Shown here: positions 38,675 through 47,440 of the stretch, piece after piece | Layout: the number at the start of each line of letters is the position of its first letter | Numbering within the stretch: position 1 is the first letter of the stretch | NCBI RefSeq assembly: GCF_008831265.1 | Contig: NZ_VTTH01000001.1 | Location: 124,001 to 188,000 of the forward strand | From: Lacisediminimonas profundi | GTDB lineage: Bacteria > Pseudomonadota > Gammaproteobacteria > Burkholderiales > Burkholderiaceae_D | DNA length: 64,000 nt | Direction: 5' to 3' | The notes under the pieces: generated by a model | What the model saw: the letters and a program-made list of their open reading frames with translations, nothing else | The model's database searches: none | What the model was told of the DNA's origin: nothing | Program-made: the position numbers and the translations under genes

Positions 38675-40351
38675 ATGCACACTCGCCTGATTACATGGCT
38701 CAAGCAACGCCAGCGCGGCTATGTCCTGCTGCTGATCGGCGCAGTGCTCGCGCTGTACCTGCCTTTTCTCTCCAATCCGTTTTTTTTTGACGACCTCACC
38801 TTTTTCAGTTCCGCGCCGGTTCCGTCCGCCGGACTGGACTTCCTGCTGAGACCACGCGGAATTCCCTACGACAGCATGCTGTGGACCATGCAATGGTTCG
38901 GCAGCACGCTACCTCATGCTTATCGGCTAGTCGACGCTGTGCTTCACGCGGCCACCGCGGTCGCCCTGTTCGTGCTGCTGCGCAGCCTGCTGCAGCACAG
39001 TTGCGGGCAATCTGCGCAATCAAGCGCGCTCGACTTCGCCGCTGCTGCAGCGGCGCTTGTTTTCGCCCTGCATCCAGTCGCTAGCTATGTCGCCGGATAC
39101 ATCGTGCAACGCAGTATCGCGATGGCGACCTTGTTTTCGCTGCTGTGCCTGTGGGCCTGGCTGAATGCCGCGGCCACAGGGAAGAATCGGTGGATTGTGC
39201 TGGCTGTACTGACTTATTTCCTTGCCTGCTTTTCGAAGGAGCATGCCGTCGGACTGCCCTTGCTGATCGCCGCCATCACCGTGCTGATGCGCCGGCAGTT
39301 GCGGCTTTCGCCGCCGGCATTGTTGCTGGCTGCGCTGGCAATGGGCGGAGTAGCGCTACTGATCGTTCTGCGCATGCGCGGCGTCGTCGGTACCGCCTAC
39401 GAGCCGATGGCGGCGCATGTCTTCGCACAGAGCGGCCTGCTGGAAGGCAAGCCCGCGCACGCCCTGAGCATCGCCACCCAGGCCGGCCTGTACTTCAAAT
39501 ACCTGTTGCTTTGGCTGCTCCCCGTGCCGGGATGGATGTCGGTCGACATGCGGCCGGAATTCCTGACCAGCCTGGTGCAATGGAAAGCTTGGGGCGGGCC
39601 GCTTGCCTTCCTGCTCTACGGTGCACTGGCAGCAAGGCTGCTGTTTGCCCGCGGGCTGCTTGCGCTTGCGGGATTCGGCCTGCTTTATCCATGGCTGATG
39701 TTCCTGGTCGAGTTTTCCAGCGTGCGGGTGCAGGAGCCTCTCGTGCTCTATCGCAGCTATCTGTGGATGCCCGGCCTGATGCTGGTGTTGGCTGTGCTGC
39801 TTCTCTGGCTCCAGCAACTTCCGGCAGTGCGCGAGCGAATCCTGGCATTGCCCTTTGCCCGGCTGGGTTTGCTGCTTCTGGTCGTGGCCTTGCTGACGCC
39901 GGCCACACTCGACCGGCTCACTGTGGCATCCGACACCTGGCGCTTGTGGGATGACGCCGCGGGCCTGCTGGAAAACGATGCGGTGGCCGGCGCCGACCGC
40001 ATCCTCTACAACCGCGGCAATGCCGCACTGGCCGCCGGCCGTCCGGCGCAAGCGGTGGCCGATCTGCAGCGGGTTGCCCGTATCAGTCCGCAGCTGTACC
40101 AGGTGCATCAGGCGCTCGGCCTGGCGCATTTCGCCAATGCCAACCCAGTCGGGGCAGAGGGTGCTTTCCGGCACGCGCTGTTGCTAAAACCGGGCAATCC
40201 CGTGCTGTTGTATGCGCACGCGGTTACGCTCAAGCGCCTCGGCCGGGCAGCAGAGGCGCGCGAGGAGATGACGGCATCATGCGCCGCGCAACACATGCCG
40301 GCCTGCCTGGTCGTGGCGCGCCTGAAGGTGGAAGCTGGCGGACCTGATTGA
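38675..40351 (+). CDS. Multi-spanning TPR protein, TMTC/GT-C glycosyltransferase-like
   Basis: A 558-residue membrane protein with about ten hydrophobic segments and a C-terminal TPR domain (about 430-555). The first periplasmic loop has NPFFFDD (Asp 39-40), where GT-C enzymes keep acidic catalytic residues. HPVASYVAGYIVQRS (133-147) and CFSKEHAVGLPLL (185-197) resemble bacterial TPR relatives of the TMTC O-mannosyltransferases. Such proteins are mostly uncharacterised. It lies 53 bases after pilA, across a terminator, so pilin or surface-protein glycosylation is an attractive but unproven role. An O-antigen-ligase type enzyme or a purely structural TPR protein are alternatives. Confidence 0.65.
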   Translation: MHTRLITWLKQRQRGYVLLLIGAVLALYLPFLSNPFFFDDLTFFSSAPVPSAGLDFLLRPRGIPYDSMLWTMQWFGSTLPHAYRLVDAVLHAATAVALFVLLRSLLQHSCGQSAQSSALDFAAAAAALVFALHPVASYVAGYIVQRSIAMATLFSLLCLWAWLNAAATGKNRWIVLAVLTYFLACFSKEHAVGLPLLIAAITVLMRRQLRLSPPALLLAALAMGGVALLIVLRMRGVVGTAYEPMAAHVFAQSGLLEGKPAHALSIATQAGLYFKYLLLWLLPVPGWMSVDMRPEFLTSLVQWKAWGGPLAFLLYGALAARLLFARGLLALAGFGLLYPWLMFLVEFSSVRVQEPLVLYRSYLWMPGLMLVLAVLLLWLQQLPAVRERILALPFARLGLLLLVVALLTPATLDRLTVASDTWRLWDDAAGLLENDAVAGADRILYNRGNAALAAGRPAQAVADLQRVARISPQLYQVHQALGLAHFANANPVGAEGAFRHALLLKPGNPVLLYAHAVTLKRLGRAAEAREEMTASCAAQHMPACLVVARLKVEAGGPD

Positions 40352-40397
40352 TCCCGTCTGCGTCAGGCCTGGATGCTGTTGATGGTGGTATAAAGAC

Positions 40398-40444
40398 CAA
40401 ACAACAAGATCAAACAACAAGATCAAACAACAAGATCAAACAAC
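40398..40444. repeat. 13-bp tandem repeat, 3.6 copies
   Basis: Three perfect copies of CAAACAACAAGAT plus eight bases of a fourth, in the leader of the DUF1080 lipoprotein gene and 18 bases from its start codon. The tract is A/C-only except GAT, unlike its GC-rich surroundings. Confidence 0.95.
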
Positions 40445-40462
40445 AACAAACAGGAGGACGAC

Positions 40463-41062
40463 ATGGCACGTATTTTCTCTTTTGCGGCAATTTCAGTAAC
40501 CCTTGCAGCCGCACTGGCCGGGTGCGCTGGCATGGGCAGCACGGCCCCCTGGGCCACCCTGGTCGACGGCCCCCGCGGGCTGGAAAACTGGAACCGTATC
40601 GGCGACGCCAACTGGCGTGGCGCTGACGACGCAATCGTGGCCGACCGCAAGGCCGACAAGACGCCGAGCTACCTGGTATCGAAGAACAGTTACAAGGACT
40701 TCGAGATCCACGCCGAATTCTGGGCCAGCCAGGATGCCAACAGCGGCATCTTCATGCGTTGCGCCGATCCGAAGCAGATCACCGACAAGAGCTGCTATGA
40801 AGTGAACATCTTCGACCAGCGCCCCGGGCAGGAGTATTCAACCGGCGCCATCGTCAATTTCGCCCCGGTTTCGCCGGTGCCCAAGGCCGGCGGCAAATGG
40901 AATACCTTTGACATTGTTGTTCGTGGCAATCGATTGACGGTCAAGCTCAATGGCGTGCAGACGGTCGACCTGCAGGACAGCAAGCTGGCGCAGGGACCAT
41001 TTGCCTTGCAGTACGGAGCCGGCGTGATCAAGTTCCGCAAGGTGCAGATCAGGCCGCTGTAA
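40463..41062 (+). CDS. DUF1080 (3-keto-disaccharide hydrolase-like) lipoprotein
   Basis: A 199-residue secreted lipoprotein: signal peptide MARIFSFAAISVTLAAALAG and lipobox LAGC with Cys 21. The mature part is a DUF1080 jelly-roll domain of the concanavalin-like type (YKDFEIHAEFW, NSGIFMRC, YEVNIFDQRP, WNTFDIVVRGNRLTVKLNG). Some DUF1080 members hydrolyse 3-keto-glucosides; activity here is unknown. A good GGAGG precedes the ATG. Just upstream is a 13-bp tandem repeat. Confidence 0.85.
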   Translation: MARIFSFAAISVTLAAALAGCAGMGSTAPWATLVDGPRGLENWNRIGDANWRGADDAIVADRKADKTPSYLVSKNSYKDFEIHAEFWASQDANSGIFMRCADPKQITDKSCYEVNIFDQRPGQEYSTGAIVNFAPVSPVPKAGGKWNTFDIVVRGNRLTVKLNGVQTVDLQDSKLAQGPFALQYGAGVIKFRKVQIRPL

Positions 41063-41121
41063 ATCGCGGAGGCAGTGTTGGGGATGATCGTCACCCACAG
41101 CATGATTGACGCAGCGTAGAC

Positions 41122-41189
41122 CGGCGCACGCCATGAAGGCTCCCTCCCTTGAAAGGGAGGGACCCATGGAGTCGATCGGCTGTTGACGC
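41122..41189 (+). repeat. Dispersed intergenic hairpin element, copy 2
   Basis: Same order of blocks as copy 1 (GCGCACGCC, ctccctccc-ttgaaa-gggaggga, GTCGATCGG, GACGC), with about a dozen differences. It lies between the convergent DUF1080 and moaC genes. The central stem is kept. Confidence 0.75.
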
Positions 41190-41245
41190 TCTTGCTACGG
41201 CGGAAAAAAGCATTCACGACGTCAGCCCTTTCTGCTTCAGCTTTG

Positions 41246-41743
41246 CTACGCAGTCCAGTGCCCCGACTTCCCGCCCATCTTCTCCAGTAGCCTGACGTCG
41301 CCCATCACCATTCCCCGGTCCACCGCCTTGCACATGTCATAGATGGTCAGCAGCCCCACCTGCACTGCCGTCAGCGCTTCCATTTCCACACCAGTCTTGC
41401 CGGCGGTTTCGGCGCGCACCGTGCAGCGGATGCTGGATGCAGCCTGGTCCACCTCGAAATCGGCGCTGACGTGGGTCAGCGCGAGAGGATGGCAAAGCGG
41501 TATCAGGTCGCTGGTCCGTTTGGAGGCCATGATCGCCGCAATGCGCGCAATGCCCAGTACATCCCCTTTCTTTGCCGTGCCGGACTGGATGATGGCCAGT
41601 GTTTCCGGCTGCATCGTGATGGTTCCGGTGGCGATGGCAACGCGGTGGGTGTCGGCCTTGCTGCCTACATCCACCATGTGCGCCTGGCCGGCGTCGTCGA
41701 AATGCGTTAGTCCTTGCGTGGCGGTGCTGTCTTTCCTGGTCAC
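41246..41743 (-). CDS. moaC: Cyclic pyranopterin monophosphate synthase MoaC
   Basis: It converts the 3',8-cyclo-GTP derivative made by MoaA into cyclic pyranopterin monophosphate in molybdenum cofactor synthesis. The 165 residues show [38 protein letters not shown] with the conserved Cys-His, [19 protein letters not shown] and [14 protein letters not shown]. No other moa genes are adjacent. It diverges from the BepA-like gene; the shared spacer carries an 11-bp tandem repeat. Confidence 0.96.
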   Translation of the reverse strand: MTRKDSTATQGLTHFDDAGQAHMVDVGSKADTHRVAIATGTITMQPETLAIIQSGTAKKGDVLGIARIAAIMASKRTSDLIPLCHPLALTHVSADFEVDQAASSIRCTVRAETAGKTGVEMEALTAVQVGLLTIYDMCKAVDRGMVMGDVRLLEKMGGKSGHWTA

Positions 41744-41779
41744 AAAAATCCTCGGTGGGGATGGTGTTCTTATATTTGA

Positions 41780-41812
41780 TTGATGCTGGCTTGATGTTGG
41801 CTTGATGCTGGT
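41780..41812. repeat. 11-bp tandem repeat, three copies
   Basis: Units TTGATGCTGGC, TTGATGTTGGC and TTGATGCTGGT, 36 bases before the moaC start and 83 bases before the divergent protease gene. More CTGAT-type words continue to 41829. Confidence 0.8.
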
Positions 41813-41895
41813 CTGCTACTGATCTGATACTTGCCGTTACGAATAGCGGCCTGGCGCCGGATGCCGATCGCCAGCCGCGCGGGTATCATAGCATC

Positions 41896-43431
41896 GTGAA
41901 ATTCCTTCGTTTCCTGCGACCAGTCCCCAGTCCGGTTCGGCCACGCCGCGGGTGCCGCGTTGCCGCGAGGGCGGTGGCGATGCTGCTCACGGCGACGCTG
42001 GTTGCCGCGCCCCTGCCTGCGCAGAACTTGCCGAGCCTGGGCGACACTGAACGCGGCGATTTGTCGCCGCTGATGGAGCGGCGCCTCGGCGAACGCATCA
42101 TGACGGACCTGCGGCGTGACCGTGATTACCTTGATGACCAGCCGCTGCGGGAATACCTGAACTCCCTCGGCGCATCGCTGCTTGCGGCGCGGCCGGACGC
42201 GCGCGGCGAGGCGGGGTATGACTTCCAGTTTTTCGCGGTGCGCGATCCGATGCTCAATGCATTCGCGTTGCCGGGCGGATTCATCGGCGTGCATACCGGC
42301 TTGATGCTGGCTTCGCAAAACGAGTCCGAGCTGGCGTCGGTGCTGTCACACGAGATCGGCCACGTGGCCCAGCGCCATATCGCCCGCATGATCGGTAGCC
42401 AGCGCCAGGATTCGCTGATCCCCTTGGCGGCGATGTTGCTGGCGGCACTGACTGCGCGTAGCAGTCCCGATTTCGCCAGCGCCGCGATGGCCGGCGGCCA
42501 GGGCCTGGCGATCCAGCGTCAACTGAATTTCAGCCGTGAAGCCGAGCGCGAGGCTGACCGGGTCGGCTTGCAGATCATGCGCGAGGGCGGGTTCGACACC
42601 TCGGGCATGGTGGCGTTTTTTGCCCGCCTGCAATCGTCGGCGCGGGCTTATACCGATACCGCCCCCGCCTATTTGCGCACTCATCCCTTGACCACCGAGC
42701 GGATTGCCGACATCCAGGCCCGGATCAGCAGCGATCGCTATCGGCAGCATGCCGACAGCGGCGATTTCCAGCTGATGCGGGCACGGTCGCGGGTGTTGCA
42801 GGATCCGTCCACCCAGGGCCTGCGCGATGCGGCGTCCCATTTCCAGACCTTGCTGCAGCAGCGCAACCGCTCGCAGATGCTGGCCGCGCGTTACGGACTG
42901 GCAATGGTCGCCTTGCGCCAAGGCGACGCGGTGCGGGCACAGGCGCTGCTCGACGAGGCGCGCGCGCAGGATCGCAATGTCGTCAGCCCGGCCTTGGCCA
43001 GCCTGGGCATAGAAATCGCCAGCGCCGCCCGGCGCGCGGACGATGCGCTGAAGCTGGCTGACGAAGCACGCCGCCGTTTTCCGCTGTCGCGTGGCATCGC
43101 CTCGCAATACGGCGAAGCACTGTTGCTGGCCGGCAGGCAGGATGAGGCGGTGCGCTATTTGCGCGACCAGATCCAGTTGTATCGCCAGGAGCCGGGCCTG
43201 CAGGACAAGCTGGCCCGTGCCTACTCGGCGCAGGGCAAGCTGGCCTTGCAGCACATGGCGCTGGCCGAGTCCTATGCATTGAAGGGCAGTATCCCGGCCG
43301 CTCTCGACCAGCTGGGCATGGCGCGCCGCGCGCCGGACGCGTCGTTTTATGACCAGTCGGTGATCGACGCCCGCGAGCGTGAGTTGCGCGCGCAGCGCCT
43401 GGAGCAGTTGAAGGACAAGGAACTGCGCTGA
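41896..43431 (+). CDS. bepA: M48-family metalloprotease with TPRs, BepA-like
   Basis: A 511-residue periplasmic zinc protease and chaperone resembling BepA (YfgC), which helps assemble LptD and removes stalled outer-membrane proteins. An N-terminal signal (residues 20-43) precedes the M48 domain with SHEIGHVAQRH (HEXXH at 152-156) and the third-ligand region SREAEREADRVGL. The C-terminal half is a TPR array (KLADEARRRFPLSRGIASQYGEALLLAGR). The Arg/Pro-rich N-terminus is unusual; a later start is possible. Confidence 0.88.
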   Translation: MKFLRFLRPVPSPVRPRRGCRVAARAVAMLLTATLVAAPLPAQNLPSLGDTERGDLSPLMERRLGERIMTDLRRDRDYLDDQPLREYLNSLGASLLAARPDARGEAGYDFQFFAVRDPMLNAFALPGGFIGVHTGLMLASQNESELASVLSHEIGHVAQRHIARMIGSQRQDSLIPLAAMLLAALTARSSPDFASAAMAGGQGLAIQRQLNFSREAEREADRVGLQIMREGGFDTSGMVAFFARLQSSARAYTDTAPAYLRTHPLTTERIADIQARISSDRYRQHADSGDFQLMRARSRVLQDPSTQGLRDAASHFQTLLQQRNRSQMLAARYGLAMVALRQGDAVRAQALLDEARAQDRNVVSPALASLGIEIASAARRADDALKLADEARRRFPLSRGIASQYGEALLLAGRQDEAVRYLRDQIQLYRQEPGLQDKLARAYSAQGKLALQHMALAESYALKGSIPAALDQLGMARRAPDASFYDQSVIDARERELRAQRLEQLKDKELR

Positions 43432-43480
43432 GGGATTCAGGGGGCTTGAGGGGGACGGATCTGCTTGAAGCGCGATCTGG

Positions 43481-44077
43481 TCAGGCCGCTTGCCGCGGAT
43501 GTGAAACAAAACCAAAACGCCCCGCCAGTTCCGCGCGCGTCACACGTTGCACCGGCAGCGCACGCCCCTTCCAGTCGAACGTCAGCGGCCGCCGATCCTC
43601 CCCGTCCAGCCACGCCACCAGCGTTTCTTCGTCCAGCACCGCATCTTCCAGCCGCAAGCGCGCCAGTCCCTGGTCGAGGTCGCGGTCGTCCAGCACGGCA
43701 CAGCGCTTGCCGATGCCAAATGCCAGGTCGCCTTCCGCGGACAGCATCACGCTTTCCGGTTGCGCGAGCGGTTCTCCGGTGTGCAGCACCAGACCCAGCG
43801 CGGGATCGGTGTGGCAGACGAAGGGACAAATTTCCAGGTCGACGTAGACCCGCTGCGGGCCATTCTGGAAATACCAGCGGCCCTGCTCATCGGGCAGGTA
43901 GTTGCGATTGATGAAGCCGATCAGGGTGGTGTTGCGGATGCGGTCGCCGGGAAGCCCCAGTGCCTGGGCGCGGTCGTCGCGCATGCGCCAGTGGCCGCGC
44001 GCATCGAGTGCGAGCCAGCCGAAACAATGTGGCACGTCCGGCCATTTGGCCATGGCCTGCCTGACGATCTCATCCAT
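43481..44077 (-). CDS. Conserved hypothetical protein
   Basis: A 198-residue soluble protein I do not recognise with certainty. It has no signal or membrane segment. It begins MDEIVRQAMAKWPDVPHCFGWLALDARG and continues with WRMRDDRAQALGLPGDRI, NRNYLPDEQGRWYFQNGPQRVYVDLE and FVCHTDPALGLVLHTGEPL. The composition and codon use are protein-like and intact, so it is a real gene. It sits between a BepA-like protease (convergent) and the YheT hydrolase (same strand, 60 bases away). No function is proposed. Confidence 0.75.
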   Translation of the reverse strand: MDEIVRQAMAKWPDVPHCFGWLALDARGHWRMRDDRAQALGLPGDRIRNTTLIGFINRNYLPDEQGRWYFQNGPQRVYVDLEICPFVCHTDPALGLVLHTGEPLAQPESVMLSAEGDLAFGIGKRCAVLDDRDLDQGLARLRLEDAVLDEETLVAWLDGEDRRPLTFDWKGRALPVQRVTRAELAGRFGFVSHPRQAA

Positions 44078-44137
44078 GCAAGTGCGGTGTGCGTGCGTTG
44101 TCCATGCAAGGAGTGTAGCGCATGGGTGGCCCGGGTT

Positions 44138-45124
44138 TCAGGGCGCGGCGTCCTGCAGGAAGCGCACCAGCCGCTGCGGCAGCCAGTCGATCGAGCCGGG
44201 CAGCCTGCCGTGGGCAAAACCGACATGCCCGCCATGCTCCGGATACTCCAGCTTCACCTCCGGCGCCGCTGACGCCGGCAGGTAGCGGGCTGGCAGGAAG
44301 GGATCGTTCTGCGCGTTCAGGACCAGCGTGGGCAGCGTGATGTCGCCCAGCACGTGGCGGGCGCTGGCACGGTTCCAGTAATCGTCGGTATTGCGATAGC
44401 CGTGCAGCGGCGCGGTCACGACGTTATCGAATTCGTACAGGTTGCGCGCCCCCAGCATTGCCTCGCGGTCGAACAGGCCGGGGTGCTGGGCCAGCTTGTG
44501 CAGGCATTTCGGCTTGAGCGTTTGCAGGAACATCCGGGTGTAGATCAGGTTCGGACCGCGCGACAGGGCGGCACCGCCGGCCGCGAGGTCGAGCGGGGCC
44601 GACACGGCGCAGGCCGCGTCGACAATCTCGGCCTGGTGCTGCGATTCGCCCAGCCAGCGCAGCAGGGCGTTGCCGCCGAGGGAAACCCCGGCCGCATACA
44701 GGCGGGAGTAGCTGGATTGAAGGCCGGATTGAAGGCCGGATTCGCTGCGCTCGGCAGCAAAGCGGCGCAGGATCCAGTCAATCTCGGCCGAGTCGCCGGA
44801 ATGATAGAAGCGGGGTGCCAGGTTCGGCTCGCCCGAGCAGCCACGAAAATGCGGCACTGCGCCTGACCAGCCCATCCGGGCGACCAGCGACATCAGCGAG
44901 CTGGCGTAATGACTGCCGGACGAGCCCTCCAGCCCGTGGAACAGCACCAGCAGGGGTTTGCCTGCCTGTCCGTCAATGCGGTCCACATCGATGAAGTCGC
45001 CGTCAGGCGCCGACCAGCGCTCACGGCGATAGGCGACCTCGGGGCGGCGTATGCACGTGGCGGGATAAATGGTCTGGAGGTGGCCGCCGGGCAGCCAGCG
45101 CGGCGGTCTGTAGTCGTGAGTCAA
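44138..45124 (-). CDS. yheT: YheT-family alpha/beta hydrolase
   Basis: A 328-residue hydrolase of the YheT/ABHD1-3 group, substrate unknown. Family features: YRPPRWLPGGHLQTIYP at the N-terminus, LLVLFHGLEGSSGSHYA, HFRGCSGEPN, nucleophile elbow AAGVSLGGNAL (Ser), and the C-terminal HGGHVGFAHG with the catalytic His. An in-frame 12-bp tandem duplication (44714-44742) encodes the ESGLQSGLQSS loop. A degenerate hexamer array lies just upstream of its start. It may form an operon with the small zinc-finger gene on the same strand. Confidence 0.9.
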   Translation of the reverse strand: MTHDYRPPRWLPGGHLQTIYPATCIRRPEVAYRRERWSAPDGDFIDVDRIDGQAGKPLLVLFHGLEGSSGSHYASSLMSLVARMGWSGAVPHFRGCSGEPNLAPRFYHSGDSAEIDWILRRFAAERSESGLQSGLQSSYSRLYAAGVSLGGNALLRWLGESQHQAEIVDAACAVSAPLDLAAGGAALSRGPNLIYTRMFLQTLKPKCLHKLAQHPGLFDREAMLGARNLYEFDNVVTAPLHGYRNTDDYWNRASARHVLGDITLPTLVLNAQNDPFLPARYLPASAAPEVKLEYPEHGGHVGFAHGRLPGSIDWLPQRLVRFLQDAAP

Positions 45125-45134
45125 AAGTGGAAAG

Positions 45135-45194
45135 CCGGAGCCAGAGCGGGAGCGGAAGTCGGAGCAGAAGCGGGAACAGAAGCGGGAACCGAAG
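45135..45194. repeat. Degenerate hexamer array, about ten units, upstream of yheT
   Basis: Ten successive hexamers of the form (C/T)(C/A/G)(G/A)(G/A)AG or CGGGAA begin 11 bases before the yheT start. The last part contains two perfect 12-mers (CAGAAGCGGGAA). Confidence 0.6.
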
Positions 45195-45246
45195 CCGGCG
45201 TCGCGAACCAGGGGACGGCAGGCCCGTCAGGGCCCGCCAGTCCGGT

Positions 45247-45447
45247 TCAGTGGCCGTGTACCTTGGTGCCCGGCGCCAACCGGTACACCGTGCTGCAGTA
45301 CGGGCATTTCGCCTCGTGCTCCGGCGTCAGGTCGAGATAGACCCGTGGATGGCTCGACCACACCGGCATTGCCTTGTTCGGGCAGAACGCCGGCAAGTCC
45401 TTTGCGCCCAGTTCGACCACGTTGTCGTGCAGTGATGGTTGATCCAT
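45247..45447 (-). CDS. Small CHCC-type zinc-finger protein
   Basis: A 66-residue protein with a zinc-finger signature: FCPNKAMPVWSSHPRVYLDL followed by CPYCSTVYRL. The likely ligands are Cys 22, His 33, Cys 48 and Cys 51. It resembles the NDUFS6-type zinc-finger domain proteins commonly encoded next to ilvE in betaproteobacteria. Its function in bacteria is not defined. ilvE ends 15 bases upstream on the same strand, so co-transcription is likely. Confidence 0.85.
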   Translation of the reverse strand: MDQPSLHDNVVELGAKDLPAFCPNKAMPVWSSHPRVYLDLTPEHEAKCPYCSTVYRLAPGTKVHGH

Positions 45448-45462
45448 TGCGTGCTCCGATGC

Positions 45463-46383
45463 TCAGACCATGGTGAGCCAGTGACGGTATTGCGGCGCGC
45501 GGCCAGCAACGACGTCGAAGAACAGGCTCTGCAGTTTTTCCGTGATAGGGCCACGCGAGCCTTCGCCGATCGCACGGTTGTCCACTTCGCGGATAGGCGT
45601 GATTTCGGCTGCGGTGCCGGTGAAGAAGGCTTCGTCGGCGCAATACAGTTCGTCGCGGGTGATGCGCTTCTCGATCACCTCGATGCCCATGTCGCGCGCC
45701 ATTGTCATCACCGAATCGCGGGTGATGCCATCCAGGCAGGAAGCCAGGTCCGGCGTATAGAGCTTGCCGTTCTTGACGATGAAGATGTTCTCGCCCGATC
45801 CCTCGGACACATAGCCGTCGGTATCCAGCAATATTGCTTCATCGTAGCCGTCGGTGGTCGCTTCCTGGTTGGCCAGGATCGAGTTGATGTAGTAGCCGGA
45901 GGCTTTTGCGCGCACCAGCGATACATTGACGTGATGGCGCGAGAACGATGAAATCTTGACCCGGATGCCCTTGGTGATACCGTCCTCGCCGAGGTAGGCG
46001 CCCCATGGCCATGCGGCGACGGCGACGTGGATGGTGTTGCCCTTGGCGGCCACGCCCAGTTTTTCCGAGCCGACCCAGATCAGCGGCCGCAGGTAGCCGG
46101 ATTCGAGATTGTTGGAGCGCACCACTTCGCGTTGCGCAGCCATCAGGGTTTCCATGTCATAGGCAACGGGCAGCTGGAAGATCTTGGCCGAATTCAGCAG
46201 GCGGCGGGTATGTTCCTTCAGCCTGAAAATCGCGGTTCCTTCTGCCGTCTTGTAGGCGCGCACGCCCTCGAATACCGCCATCCCGTAATGCAGGCTGTGG
46301 GTGAGGACATGGACTTTCGCGTCGCGCCACTCGAGCAGTTCACCGTCCTTCCAGATTTTGCCGTCGCGGTCAGCCATTGACAT
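45463..46383 (-). CDS. ilvE: Branched-chain amino acid aminotransferase
   Basis: A PLP fold-type IV enzyme that transaminates valine, leucine and isoleucine. From the ATG at 46383 (MSMADRDGKIWKDGELLEWRD) it has 306 residues; a frame open to 46437 has no further similarity. Signatures: HYGMAVFEGVRAYKT, VRAKASGYYINSILANQEA with the PLP-binding Lys, DEAILLDTDGYVSEGSGENIF, and DEAFFTGTAAEITPIREVD. The divergent azlCD genes encode a branched-chain amino acid exporter, a fitting pairing. Confidence 0.95.
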   Translation of the reverse strand: MSMADRDGKIWKDGELLEWRDAKVHVLTHSLHYGMAVFEGVRAYKTAEGTAIFRLKEHTRRLLNSAKIFQLPVAYDMETLMAAQREVVRSNNLESGYLRPLIWVGSEKLGVAAKGNTIHVAVAAWPWGAYLGEDGITKGIRVKISSFSRHHVNVSLVRAKASGYYINSILANQEATTDGYDEAILLDTDGYVSEGSGENIFIVKNGKLYTPDLASCLDGITRDSVMTMARDMGIEVIEKRITRDELYCADEAFFTGTAAEITPIREVDNRAIGEGSRGPITEKLQSLFFDVVAGRAPQYRHWLTMV

Positions 46384-46644
46384 GGTTCGTTTCTCCAGGA
46401 AATTTTTCGCAAGCGGTAATTTTAACGGATTCGACACGCACTGGCCGCTACCGATCGCGCTTTTCTCCGTTTGACCCGCGGATCAAGGGCGGATCGCGGG
46501 CGGATGGAGGGGGATGGAGGCCAAGGCCGGGGTTCTGCTTGCCCTGCAGCTTCCTTTGCTGCTTGCGTTACAATGGACAGCTCAATTTTCTCCTGCGCTG
46601 GCAAGTTGACAAGACCCGGCCGGCGCAAGTCCCCCGCAGTTCCG

Positions 46645-47436
46645 ATGACCAAGCAATCCGAAGCGCATGCCGCCGGCACCGAGTCCGCGGCAGACATTGA
46701 GCGTCGCGCATATCTAGAAGGCCGCAAGGTCGGCGCTGGCAATCTTCCCGGCATCTTTGCCTGGGGGATCGTCACGGCCATGGCAATGGTCAAGACCGGC
46801 CTGACGGCCTGGCAGGCGCTGGGCATGACCTTCATTGTCTTTGCCGGGTCGGCGCAACTGGCGGCGCTGCCGCTGATCGCCAGCGCGGCGCCGATATGGA
46901 TGGTATTCGTCACGGCGATGGTGGTGAACCTGCGCTTCGTCATTTTCGCGGCCGGAACTGGCCCGCATTTCGCCCATCTTCCCTGGTACCGTCGCCTGCT
47001 TTACGGCTATATCAATGGCGATTCCACGATGGCGCAGTTCACCCAGCGCTTTCCCTACCATACGGTAAACGACACGGCCGGCAAGGTCGGGTTTTACACC
47101 GGACTGAGCTACCAGAACTGGATTGCGTGGCAGTCGGGCGCGGTGATCGGGATCATGCTGGCCGGTCAGATACCGGCGTCCTGGAGCATCGGTTTTGCCG
47201 GCACGCTGGCCCTGATGGGGCTGCTGATCCCGCTGGTGACCAACCTGCCAGGCGTGGCCGCTGTCGCTGTCGCCAGTGTGATTGCCGTCGTCCTGCACGC
47301 ACTCCCTTATCGCCTCGGGCTGCTGGTTGGCGTGGTCGGCGGCGTCGCGATCGCCATGGCGATCGAGTCATGGCAGCGCCGGCTCGCGATCAAGCGCATG
47401 AAGCAGGAAATGAAGCAGGACATGAGGAAGAAATGA
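46645..47436 (+). CDS. azlC: AzlC-type branched-chain amino acid exporter, large subunit
   Basis: A 263-residue integral membrane protein with about seven helices; AzlC/BrnF with AzlD/BrnE exports branched-chain amino acids or azaleucine. The ATG at 46645 (MTKQSEAHAAG) is favoured over the far-upstream ATG at 46471. Family blocks: LPGIFAWGIVTAMAMVKTG, VFAGSAQLAALPLI, VVNLRFVIFAAGTGPHF and LIPLVTNLPG. A charged Met/Lys-rich tail (KRMKQEMKQDMRKK) ends the protein. azlD follows after 4 bases. Confidence 0.88.
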   Translation: MTKQSEAHAAGTESAADIERRAYLEGRKVGAGNLPGIFAWGIVTAMAMVKTGLTAWQALGMTFIVFAGSAQLAALPLIASAAPIWMVFVTAMVVNLRFVIFAAGTGPHFAHLPWYRRLLYGYINGDSTMAQFTQRFPYHTVNDTAGKVGFYTGLSYQNWIAWQSGAVIGIMLAGQIPASWSIGFAGTLALMGLLIPLVTNLPGVAAVAVASVIAVVLHALPYRLGLLVGVVGGVAIAMAIESWQRRLAIKRMKQEMKQDMRKK

Positions 47437-47440
47437 GCAA

